Below, in pieces: positions 6,577 to 14,085 of a stretch of 14,798 nt of DNA. The translations under genes were made by a program, and so were the position numbers. Below the pieces are notes generated by a model. The model did not search any database and had not been told where the DNA came from. It saw only the letters and a program-made list of their open reading frames with translations. The DNA comes from Pseudomonadota bacterium (GTDB taxonomy: Bacteria > Pseudomonadota > Gammaproteobacteria > Pseudomonadales > Azotimanducaceae), in the NCBI GenBank assembly GCA_027622495.1, contig JAQBYL010000043.1, forward strand, positions 1 through 14,798. The letters are read 5' to 3'. Every line of letters begins with the position of its first letter. Within the stretch, counting starts at the first letter, position 1.

Positions 6577-7122
6577 ATGAAACGGGGGGTTGAGAAGGAC
6601 TACCAGACTCGAGTCATCGAGCGACGGCGGCGCGGGTTCACGGTCGTTGAGATCATGGTTACTCTGGCGGTGGCCGGAATCCTGGTCGGCTTCGCTCTAC
6701 CGGCGTTCAACAATTTCCTCACCCAGCGTGCCCTGACGACCGACATCAATGACATGGCGCTGGCCATTGCCTATGCGCGGTCCGAAGCAGCCAATCGGGG
6801 GGAGCGCGTGAGCGTTCTGGCCATTGACGGTAGCAATGGCGACAACGAGTGGGGCGCAGGTTACTGCGTTACGCTCGGCAACCCGGCGGATTGTTCTGAT
6901 CCGTTGCGGGTCTTTACCCCGCGCGCCGGTCACGTTCTGAACGGGATCGACGAGTTAGACGACGAAGATGCGCTGAGCTTTAATGCCAGAGGTCTTCTGG
7001 AGCAGGCGGTAACAGGCGAGGCCCGTATAACCCTTTGCCAGGCCGACGAAACACGCGGACGGATGTTGTCGGTCAATCTGATCGGCCGCACATCGGTTGA
7101 CGAGTGGGAGTGCGGATCATGA
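6577..7122 (+). CDS. fimU: Minor pilin FimU (GspH/FimT family)
   Basis: Minor pilin of the initiation or tip complex that primes pilus assembly together with PilV, PilW, PilX and PilY1. The product of 181 residues has a 22-residue basic leader ending RRRRG, then mature FTVVEIMVTLAVAGILVGFA with Glu5 and a typical hydrophobic helix. The globular part contains the GspH-type motifs NEWGAGYCV, SFNARGLL, ITLCQ and a C-terminal EWEC. I chose the ATG at 6577 because AGGGGGA lies 3 bases before it. A longer reading from ATG 6511 adds 22 residues unlike any leader. Six G directly after the start codon (6582-6587 region) are a homopolymer near the initiation site. The TGA overlaps the pilV ATG (7119-7122), so the genes form an operon. 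Confidence 0.85.
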   Translation: MKRGVEKDYQTRVIERRRRGFTVVEIMVTLAVAGILVGFALPAFNNFLTQRALTTDINDMALAIAYARSEAANRGERVSVLAIDGSNGDNEWGAGYCVTLGNPADCSDPLRVFTPRAGHVLNGIDELDDEDALSFNARGLLEQAVTGEARITLCQADETRGRMLSVNLIGRTSVDEWECGS

Positions 7123-7637
7123 GAAGGCAGATGGGTGGTTACACCCTCATGGAAGTGCTGGTGGCAGTTCTGGTGATGGGGGTTGGTGTGCTGGGGATTA
7201 CTGGTTTGCAGATGCTCAGTCTGCAGAACAATCGCGCGGCATTGATGCGCACCGAAGCCGTTCAACAAGCCTACGACATGCTGGATCGAATCCGCGCCAA
7301 CCCAGGTGTGGGTGCAGCTGGGGTTGCGTACGGAGGGCTCGATATGGGTGATGCACCACCGTCTGCGCAAAACTGTGTCAGCAACAACTGCAGCCCCGCG
7401 CAGATGGTCCAGTTTGATCAGGCCATGTGGAAATGTTCGCTCGGCATCTGGAAAACAGACGCAACCTGCGTGGGCCTGGTTGACGATGAAATACTGCGAA
7501 GTGCGCAGCAGCAGCCTGGCCTGATCAATGGAGATGGATCAGTTGTGGTTGATGGATCGAGCGGTGTTATCAGTGTCACTGTGCAATGGTCGGACGGTCA
7601 GCAGACACGCAGTGTCACGATCGACAGTCAGGGGTAG
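7119..7637 (+). CDS. pilV: Minor pilin PilV
   Basis: Minor pilin that takes part in the priming or tip subcomplex. The 172-residue precursor has leader MRRQMGG and mature YTLMEVLVAVLVMGVGVLGI with Glu5. The family-typical LQMLSLQNNRAALMRTEAVQ and AYDMLDRIRANP follow. A cysteine-rich central part (NCVSNNCSPAQM, KCSLG, ATCVG) and the C-terminal VTVQWSDGQQTRSVTI also match PilV proteins. The ATG at 7119 overlaps the fimU stop and is preceded by GGGAG (7106-7110). A GTG at 7104 in the same frame is less likely. The gene ends 10 bases before pilW. Confidence 0.88.
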   Translation: MRRQMGGYTLMEVLVAVLVMGVGVLGITGLQMLSLQNNRAALMRTEAVQQAYDMLDRIRANPGVGAAGVAYGGLDMGDAPPSAQNCVSNNCSPAQMVQFDQAMWKCSLGIWKTDATCVGLVDDEILRSAQQQPGLINGDGSVVVDGSSGVISVTVQWSDGQQTRSVTIDSQG

Positions 7638-7647
7638 TCGGGGGTAA

Positions 7648-8712
7648 ATGATGCACTCAGTTAAAACCCGGGGTTTTTCGCTTGTTGAGCTGTTGCTGGC
7701 GCTGGGCCTGGGTCTGGTAATAACCGCTGGCATCGTGCAGCTTTTTGTTGGCAACGACCGAACACAGTCGATTCTGGTCGGTCAGTCCCGTCTGCAGGAA
7801 GGCGCGCGTTATGCGTTCGACTTCATCGGTCGTTCTGTCCGTTCCTCCGGATACTTCGGCTGTGCCCCGGAGCCAGACAGGTTATACAACACCCTGAATG
7901 GCAGCTGGGATGAAGTGTTTGAAGCGGATATCACGACACCGATCGAAGCTTTCGACTACACGGGTGGTGGTGGAACCAGTCGCGCCGACTGGACACCCAG
8001 CTGGGTTGACGGGAACAGATTTGTCGATGGGGATGGTATTGACTCTGACGATATCGCCCCTGGAACCGACATTCTGGTGGTCCGTCGCATCGAATCCCCA
8101 GGTCATTCCATAGATGCTCTGACAGCACCAGAGGCCGATCCGGTAACCCTGCGCGTGGATGGCGCACTGACGATTGGCCAGGATGACTTTGCGGTGATCG
8201 CCAACTGTGAACAGGCTGCCGTGTTTCGTGTGCAGGATGTGGTGCTCAATGGCAACGAGGCAACTCTGAATCGCGGTGCTACTAAGGGCAAGTTCGGCAA
8301 CTCGGGCAACCCACTTTCTGAAACTGGCCTGAGCTACGGCAACGTTGTAAACAGTCAGGGCTCTACAGTGGGGCGCGTGGTGACTGATATCTACTACATC
8401 GGCCCTGGTGCCGGTGTCGACAATCGGGGAGCCCCAGTTCTGGCACTGTGGCGTAGATCAGGGATCGATGCGGCGATTGAACTGGTGGAGGGGGTCACTG
8501 ACCTGCAGATCCTGTTCGGGGTCGATACTGATGCGACCGACAACCTTGCTACCATCAATCAGTACATGGACTTTGATTCAATCGGTTTAAACCATGTGAT
8601 CCGCACAGTACGCATCGAGATCACATCCAGCAGTGTGGACGTGCTCGCTGACGCGACCGCACCTGCACTGCGCACCTTTTCACAGACGATCAATCTGAGG
8701 AACGCATCATGA
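7648..8712 (+). CDS. pilW: Minor pilin PilW
   Basis: Large minor pilin of the type IV pilus priming complex. The 354-residue precursor has leader MMHSVKTRG and mature FSLVELLLALGLGLVITAGI with Glu5. Then come RLQEGARYAFDFIGRSVRSS and GYFGCAPEP, typical of PilW, and a globular domain including GTDILVVRR. Residues 127-135 (DGDGIDSDD) form an acidic loop that might bind a metal. The tandem ATGATG at 7648 and 7651 offers two starts one codon apart. GGGGG at 7640-7644 lies just upstream. The stop overlaps the pilX ATG (ATGA 8709-8712). Confidence 0.88.
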   Translation: MMHSVKTRGFSLVELLLALGLGLVITAGIVQLFVGNDRTQSILVGQSRLQEGARYAFDFIGRSVRSSGYFGCAPEPDRLYNTLNGSWDEVFEADITTPIEAFDYTGGGGTSRADWTPSWVDGNRFVDGDGIDSDDIAPGTDILVVRRIESPGHSIDALTAPEADPVTLRVDGALTIGQDDFAVIANCEQAAVFRVQDVVLNGNEATLNRGATKGKFGNSGNPLSETGLSYGNVVNSQGSTVGRVVTDIYYIGPGAGVDNRGAPVLALWRRSGIDAAIELVEGVTDLQILFGVDTDATDNLATINQYMDFDSIGLNHVIRTVRIEITSSSVDVLADATAPALRTFSQTINLRNAS

Positions 8713-9242
8713 TTCACAACGAACGTGGCGTGGTGCTGTTCATTGCGCTCGTGTTCCTTCTGGTTCTGACAATAGCCGGTGTTTCGTCGGTTCAGACAAC
8801 CAGCCTCGAAGAACGGATGGCTCGAAACACACACGACAGCGTGCTTGCTTTTCAGGCAGCGGAGTCAGCACTTCGCGAGGCCGAAGCATTCGTCAGGAAC
8901 AACGTCAGCTCCACCGCACCGTTTACTCCTGCGGGGAATAATGGCCTGTGGTCTGCGGCGGCCTACACAGATCAGGACCGTTGGCTTGTAGCCAACGTCT
9001 GGAATGACGGTTCTTCACTGTCGCGCCAGACCAACTCATCCCTTGCGCTGGTGGCCGCTCAACCCAGATACATCGTTGAATGGGTTGCAACAGTGGAGCG
9101 GGAGACCAACGCCAACCTGATCGACAGTTCTTACAATGCTGTCTCTGATCGGGTGGAAATATTCCGGATCACAGCCCGCGGGGTTGGTGGTACGACCAAT
9201 GCGAGCGTCTTGTTGCAGAGCACGTTCGGGAAGTTTTTTTAG
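8709..9242 (+). CDS. pilX: Minor pilin PilX
   Basis: PilX/GspK-like minor pilin, thought to link the priming complex to PilY1. The 177-residue product has a short leader MIHNERG and mature VVLFIALVFLLVLTIAGVSS. Position 5 of the mature form is Ile, not Glu, as is usual for PilX and GspK, the subunits expected at the very tip. QTTSLEERMARNTHDSVLAF and AAESALREAEAFV are strongly characteristic. The ATG overlaps the pilW stop and GAGG lies about 8 bases before it. The end is AAG, TTT, TTT, TAG with a run of seven T (9234-9240). The frame continues directly into pilY1 after this single TAG. Confidence 0.88.
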   Translation: MIHNERGVVLFIALVFLLVLTIAGVSSVQTTSLEERMARNTHDSVLAFQAAESALREAEAFVRNNVSSTAPFTPAGNNGLWSAAAYTDQDRWLVANVWNDGSSLSRQTNSSLALVAAQPRYIVEWVATVERETNANLIDSSYNAVSDRVEIFRITARGVGGTTNASVLLQSTFGKFF

Positions 9243-9260
9243 ATGACGTGGGAGCAGTAC

Positions 9261-12200
9261 ATGCGTCTTCACCGCGTTTTATTTGCATTTGTGCTGTCAG
9301 GCATGACGGTGCAGATCGCCGAGGCAGCCAATCCGGTTCTGCATAGTGACAATCTTGCCAACGTACCGTTGGAAGATGCCGCCCTGCCGGAGCCGAATGT
9401 CGTTATCCTGATGGATAACTCCGGTTCCATGGACTGGAACCTGATGACCGAAGAAATAAGAGGTCAATTCGTTCTGTCTCCGTTCATGGGGTTGACCCAT
9501 GCGTATCGCTATCTTTACCCGCTGCCGACAGACATATCAGATCTGGATCGACTGCCTACCGAGGAGGCACTCGACAACAACCCGTTGTTTGTGGACAACG
9601 AGTACGGTGTATGGAGAGGGCGCAGCGCTGCATACAACCGCGTCTACTACAATCCGCAGACGCGTTACCTGCCCTGGGCGGGTACCGACGACGCCGGCAA
9701 TACTTTTACCGACGCAGACCCAACAGCGGTGCGTTTCACGCCGTTCCAGGCGAACTCGCAGGTCCTCGACCTGACGGTGAGTTATTCATGGATATCAGAT
9801 GCCGTGCCGCTGCCGTCTGATGGAACACCCGTTGACGTCAGTAACCAGAGCATCTACCTGCCGTACTACTGGACCGCGACCAGCTCCGCAGGATCGCCGC
9901 CGAACTTTGAAGAGCGCGGTGTGAAGATCACCATCGATGGCAATCTGCCCATCACGCTGAACGGTGGCGGAACATCGAACGCCTATCCGGGAGGCGCGAT
10001 GCGTTCTGACTGTGCGGTGGATGATGGCGACCCGACCACCTGCACGTTCGAGCAGGAACTGCAGAACTTTGCCAACTGGTTTGCTTACTATCGCAACCGG
10101 CAGAGTACTGCAAAGTCGGCTCTGGGGCAGGTTACGTTCAACGCTAATGGGGTACGTGTCGGCTATGCCGCCCTGAATAATCCGCTCGAGCGCCTGCCGC
10201 TTGATTCTCTGAATGAATCGCCGTTGACGGGTCATCGAAAAAACCTGCTTGATCAGATCTATTCAGCCAGCTCAGGGGGCTCTTCACCGCTGCGTTCCGG
10301 GCTTGATCAGGTAGGTCGCTACTATGAATGTCTTGCAGGCGACATATTCGGCAGTGCATCAGACAGCAATCCGGGCGATGTGACCTGTGCAGCCCTGGCT
10401 GCCCCTGCAGGGCAGTGTCAGGCCAATTTTACCCTGCTGGTTACCGATGGTGGCTGGAATGGAACGCTTACCGGCAGTGCGGCGGACAACCACGACGCGC
10501 TCTCAGCCCAGTCGCCCTTCGATGGAGGTATGTTCGGCGACACCTACGTTGGCACGCTTGGCGATGTGGCAATGTATTACTACAAGCGCGATCTGCAGCC
10601 GGGTCTGGCCGATGAAGTTGTCGCCACCGCGAGGGATCGTGACTGGAGTGACGTAACCGCGTTCCCTGACAGTCCCGCTTTAATGCATCAGCACATGAAA
10701 ACCTACACCGTGGGTCTGGGGGTGAGCGGTTCGGTTGAGCTTGAAGATCTTCCTGCGCTCGACGGCAATTCCTCCACAAACCATGAAACTCCTTTTTCGT
10801 GGCCGGACCCGCTTGGATCAGTGTCAGCAAAGATCGATGATCTTCTGCATGCGGCCGTTAACTCCCGATCTGAATATCAGTCTGCCAACGACCCGGTTGC
10901 ACTTGCCGCCAAGATGCAGAGTGCGTTCGACGCGTTCGGTTCAGGGTCGGCCTCGGCAGGAACATCGACCTTCAGTTCCGGGTCACTGCGTTCCGGCACG
11001 GTTGAGTATCGGGGCTTTTACGATCTTGAGACCAATTCTGGTGACCTGATCGCATTTGCGATCGACCCTGGTACCGGTCGCGTGGATCGTTCCGATCCGC
11101 TGTGGAGTGCGGCAGCAGTACTGGATGGCACCTCGCCGAATTCGCGCAGGTTAGTCACATTTGATCGTCGGGCTGGTTATGGCATCGGGTTTCAGGCGGC
11201 CACATTGAATGCTGATCAACAGCTCATTCTTAATGCCGACCAGGTCGACTGGATACGCGGCACGCGATCTCAGGAAGAACAGATTGGTGTTTTGCGGAGT
11301 CGACCGCAAAGCAGAGGCCTGCTTGGTGACATCGTTCACTCAGCGCCGCAGTTTGTTGGTGCACCGCGTGCGCTTGGCCGCGATCAGAGTCCGTATCCTT
11401 CCACCAGCGGCAAGTTGTATTCGCAGTTTGTGCAGGCAGTGAGTGGTCGCAACCACGTGGTCTACGTGGGGGCCAACGATGGCATATTGCACGGCTTTGA
11501 TGCTGGCGATCCCAATGATCAGGAAGGAACCGGAGCAGAAGTATTCGGCTATGTGCCAAACAAGCTGATCGACGGTAGCCAGATGTTTGCCAACACACTC
11601 GATGGGTTGACTGCACCCACCTACGGGCACCGGTTTTTTGTAGACCTCACGCCGACGGTTGAAGACGCGTTTGTTAAACCCACAAGTGTTGGCCAGAGTG
11701 CCTGGCAGACCATCCTGGTCGGCGGTCTTGGTGGTGGCGGAAAGGGTTATTTTGCACTCAACATCACCAATCCGAATACCTCGTTCGCAACGCAAGGGAA
11801 CGCCGCGGCCACTGTCATGTGGGAGTTCACCGACGCAGATGACACCTATCCAACTGATGCATCCGGTGCGCCGCTCACCGATGACAGTGGTGGCATGTTG
11901 CTGGATGTGCTGGGCAATCCCGCCAAGGATCTCGGCTTCAGCTACAGCGAACCGCAGGTTGTGATGAGCAATATAGATGACGGGGGTGAAAAAGCCTGGG
12001 TCACGATCTTCGGGAACGGCCGCAACAGCTCAGCGGGTATCGCCAAACTCTTTGTTCTGTTCATTAACAAGGGTTTTGGCGGATGGGCCGACGGCGACTT
12101 CGTCAAGCTCGATACTGGCGCCGGTGTGCTGCCCGTACCAGAGGCCATGGCGGGTCTGCCGAATGGTCTGGGTATGCCCGCGATCATAGACACAGATGCT

Positions 12201-13151
12201 AACGGGACTGCCGACCGGGCCTATGCTGGTGATCTCTTTGGCAACCTGTATCGCTTTGATATATCCAGTTCTGATGTGGATGACTGGTCGGTGACCCGCA
12301 TATTCCAGGCCACATATGATGAAACTGCAACCACAAGGCAGCCAATCACCACCCGTCCCTTTGTTCAGAAACATCCTTCCGGTGTTGGTTTTCTTGTTGT
12401 CTTCGGCACCGGCAGTTATGTCACCACCCAGGATGGCAGCAGCCAGGAGCTTCAATCGCTCTACGGTATTTGGGATGCAGATGAAAGCAGCCCCAGAACA
12501 GACGACATGACTGCCAAGGGTGAGTTCCTGGTTGAACAGGTGATCACCAACGTTGTAGACGAAGATAACGCGAACTTTCCGAACCAGCGCATCGTGTCGG
12601 CGAACCCGGTGGAGTACGCCCAGGGTGCCGACGGTGTCTATGGCTGGTACATCGATTTTGACATGGTCAGAGCCACCGGCACGTTGCAGGGCAGTCCCAA
12701 CCCGAATACCGAGGGGCAGAATCCACCCGATCCGCAGTATCCGGGTGAGCGGGCGATCAGGCGATTCATTGCAATCGATCAGGAGTTGCTCGTCACCACG
12801 ATCATTCCGCGGGTTGACAGCAGTTGTTTTGAAAGCTCACCTGGATCGCTGTTTCCGATTGACATCCTGACCGGGGGCAACCCGAAGCGGGCAATCCTGG
12901 ATCTGAACAATGACAAACGCGTGGATCAGAGCGATCTCTTGAACTACGACGGCATTGACTATGCTGCCGGTGTGCTGTTCGACCCGTCTGACCTGGATGG
13001 CACGCTGGTTGACCCCTCACGCTTACTGGGTACGGATCTTGATTTCATCGTGGTCAACGGTGGCGATGACAGGGTGACCTTGGGGGTGGTGGGTTTTATC
13101 GAGTCGAAGAGTGGGCGTTTGTCCTGGCGGGAGTTGACCAATGACATTTAA
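9261..13151 (+). CDS. pilY1: Type IV pilus tip protein PilY1
   Basis: Large surface protein at the pilus tip, needed for pilus extension, adhesion and calcium-controlled retraction. I chose the ATG at 9261 because GGAG lies 6 bases upstream and a clean signal peptide follows (MRLHRVLFAFVLSG, cleavage near AEA|ANP). The ATG at 9243 would give six extra residues. In the 1296-residue product a von Willebrand A-like domain starts near 45 with the MIDAS motif DNSGSM (Asp52, Ser54, Ser56) and has a later MIDAS-type TDG near Asp396. The PilC/PilY1 beta-propeller begins about 688 (GDIVHSAPQFVG), with YVGANDGILHGFDA near 735 and VVFGTGSYVTT near 1050. Residues 977-985 (DTDANGTAD) match the calcium loop described for P. 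aeruginosa PilY1. Residues 1214-1225 (DLNNDKRVDQSD) form a second, dockerin-like calcium loop. The C terminus is GRLSWREL-like, as in the family. I saw no RGD motif. Confidence 0.93.
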   Translation: MRLHRVLFAFVLSGMTVQIAEAANPVLHSDNLANVPLEDAALPEPNVVILMDNSGSMDWNLMTEEIRGQFVLSPFMGLTHAYRYLYPLPTDISDLDRLPTEEALDNNPLFVDNEYGVWRGRSAAYNRVYYNPQTRYLPWAGTDDAGNTFTDADPTAVRFTPFQANSQVLDLTVSYSWISDAVPLPSDGTPVDVSNQSIYLPYYWTATSSAGSPPNFEERGVKITIDGNLPITLNGGGTSNAYPGGAMRSDCAVDDGDPTTCTFEQELQNFANWFAYYRNRQSTAKSALGQVTFNANGVRVGYAALNNPLERLPLDSLNESPLTGHRKNLLDQIYSASSGGSSPLRSGLDQVGRYYECLAGDIFGSASDSNPGDVTCAALAAPAGQCQANFTLLVTDGGWNGTLTGSAADNHDALSAQSPFDGGMFGDTYVGTLGDVAMYYYKRDLQPGLADEVVATARDRDWSDVTAFPDSPALMHQHMKTYTVGLGVSGSVELEDLPALDGNSSTNHETPFSWPDPLGSVSAKIDDLLHAAVNSRSEYQSANDPVALAAKMQSAFDAFGSGSASAGTSTFSSGSLRSGTVEYRGFYDLETNSGDLIAFAIDPGTGRVDRSDPLWSAAAVLDGTSPNSRRLVTFDRRAGYGIGFQAATLNADQQLILNADQVDWIRGTRSQEEQIGVLRSRPQSRGLLGDIVHSAPQFVGAPRALGRDQSPYPSTSGKLYSQFVQAVSGRNHVVYVGANDGILHGFDAGDPNDQEGTGAEVFGYVPNKLIDGSQMFANTLDGLTAPTYGHRFFVDLTPTVEDAFVKPTSVGQSAWQTILVGGLGGGGKGYFALNITNPNTSFATQGNAAATVMWEFTDADDTYPTDASGAPLTDDSGGMLLDVLGNPAKDLGFSYSEPQVVMSNIDDGGEKAWVTIFGNGRNSSAGIAKLFVLFINKGFGGWADGDFVKLDTGAGVLPVPEAMAGLPNGLGMPAIIDTDANGTADRAYAGDLFGNLYRFDISSSDVDDWSVTRIFQATYDETATTRQPITTRPFVQKHPSGVGFLVVFGTGSYVTTQDGSSQELQSLYGIWDADESSPRTDDMTAKGEFLVEQVITNVVDEDNANFPNQRIVSANPVEYAQGADGVYGWYIDFDMVRATGTLQGSPNPNTEGQNPPDPQYPGERAIRRFIAIDQELLVTTIIPRVDSSCFESSPGSLFPIDILTGGNPKRAILDLNNDKRVDQSDLLNYDGIDYAAGVLFDPSDLDGTLVDPSRLLGTDLDFIVVNGGDDRVTLGVVGFIESKSGRLSWRELTNDI

Positions 13152-13467
13152 GTCTGTGTGGCTTTGTGCGGTGCTCCTCTGCGCAACCCCGGTTGCCCAT
13201 GCCGGGCCAAGCGGACCGCAGGTCCGAAGCGAAGGCGAGGGCGTGATACAGGCGCTTGATTTCAGCGCCAGCAGCATCACAGTCAGCGGTCTGCGCTACC
13301 GGGTTGATGCTGCGGCAACCGTGTCTGTGCAAGGCAGTTTTGGTGCCCTCACACTGCTCGAGACCGGTATGAAAGTTAAGTTTGTCTACTGGCAGAAGTC
13401 CGATCGCGAACGGGTGGTGGTCGAGCTTGAGCAATTGCCTGCTTCAACCCACATGGACGAAAGCTAA
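13141..13467 (+). CDS. pilY2: Small secreted protein, PilY2-like
   Basis: 108 residues with a signal peptide (MTFKSVWLCAVLLCATPVAHA) and a short beta-rich domain: GEGVIQALDFSASSITVSG, LRYRVDAAATVSVQGSFG, LLETGMKVKFVYW and VVVELEQLP. The pattern of a strand-forming 'x-I-x-A-x-D' start, a 'G-x-x-Y-x-V' strand and a G-M-K-V-x-F turn resembles small OB-like domains and the PilY2 proteins that follow PilY1 in Pseudomonas. Position right after pilY1, overlapping it by 11 bases, is the main support. Its Shine-Dalgarno (GGGAG about nine bases upstream) lies within pilY1. A role in pilus biogenesis is inferred from context. It overlaps the opposing fimT stop by 4 bases (13464-13467). Confidence 0.65.
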   Translation: MTFKSVWLCAVLLCATPVAHAGPSGPQVRSEGEGVIQALDFSASSITVSGLRYRVDAAATVSVQGSFGALTLLETGMKVKFVYWQKSDRERVVVELEQLPASTHMDES

Positions 13468-14021
13468 CAGGTTAGTGCACGCCCCTGGGCGTCTTCGGCG
13501 ATGCCATCTCCATCTGTGTCGCGCGCGAGGCGCGATCGCCCACGTGCATTGAGGATGATCTGCCGGGCGTAGCGTGCATCGCCATCAGCGGGACAGTACA
13601 GAAAGTGACCGCTCTGCCAGATTGACAAGCCATTGGCCGCAAACTGCAGGTACGTCCGGTTTCGAAACGAGCGCCACAGGATCCGGCCATCGGACGCCAT
13701 GGGCGCAATACGTTTGATGATCACTTCCGATGACTGGAGCCTGCCATCCGCGTTGTCGTCCAGAAAAATGATTGCACCGCGATGCCACTGATTAGAAGAA
13801 AAACAACCGCTCGGGCTGCCAGGGCACAATGTCACCCGGCTACGCATGTTGATGGCTGCATGCCTTGCGAAGCGCACGTTGCCAATCAGACCATTCACGA
13901 CGGCCGCTGACTGATGCTGGCGGATCATGCTGCTGAAACCAGGCAGGGCGAGGCCTGCGGTGAGTGTGCTGATCAGCAGAGCGAGCAGCAGTTCCGGAAG
14001 CGTAAAGCCGTGACGAACCAT
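13464..14021 (-). CDS. fimT: FimT/GspH-type minor pilin
   Basis: Type IV pilus-related pilin of the GspH/FimT family. The 185-residue precursor has leader MVRHG and mature FTLPELLLALLISTLTAGLA with Glu5. NVRFARHAAINMRSRVTLC is the typical FimT segment, followed by GCFSSNQWHRGAIIFLDDN and later QFAANGLSIW and a C-terminal disulfide-type YCPADGDAR...ALTC. Residues 88-99 (DDNADGRLQSSE) form a canonical EF-hand loop, and residues 168-177 (DTDGDGIAED) a second acidic loop. Acidic stretches at the first place are common in FimT proteins. It lies downstream of pilR on the same strand, as fimT does in P. aeruginosa, and is convergent with pilY2. Identity as FimT rather than another GspH-like pilin rests on position. 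Confidence 0.8.
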   Translation of the reverse strand: MVRHGFTLPELLLALLISTLTAGLALPGFSSMIRQHQSAAVVNGLIGNVRFARHAAINMRSRVTLCPGSPSGCFSSNQWHRGAIIFLDDNADGRLQSSEVIIKRIAPMASDGRILWRSFRNRTYLQFAANGLSIWQSGHFLYCPADGDARYARQIILNARGRSRLARDTDGDGIAEDAQGRALTC

Positions 14022-14085
14022 GCCGCCATTTCACCCGAACGGGTGTCGCAGTGCTGGCAGTTACCAGCCCGGGTTGATGTAAGCG
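14022..14085 (-). other. pilR-fimT spacer with two short hairpins
   Basis: Sixty-four bases between the pilR stop and the fimT start hold two inverted repeats. GCTGG-CAGTTA-CCAGC lies at 14053-14068 and CACCC-GAAC-GGGTG at 14032-14045. Neither is followed by a T-run. The second lies 11 bases before the fimT ATG and could affect ribosome access. The stretch contains CCGTTCG on the minus strand, a partial match to the AlgR core. Function unknown. Confidence 0.4.

Noticed and set aside
6582..6588. G run right after the fimU start as a phase-variable switch
   Set aside because: Only six G, too short to be convincing without population data.
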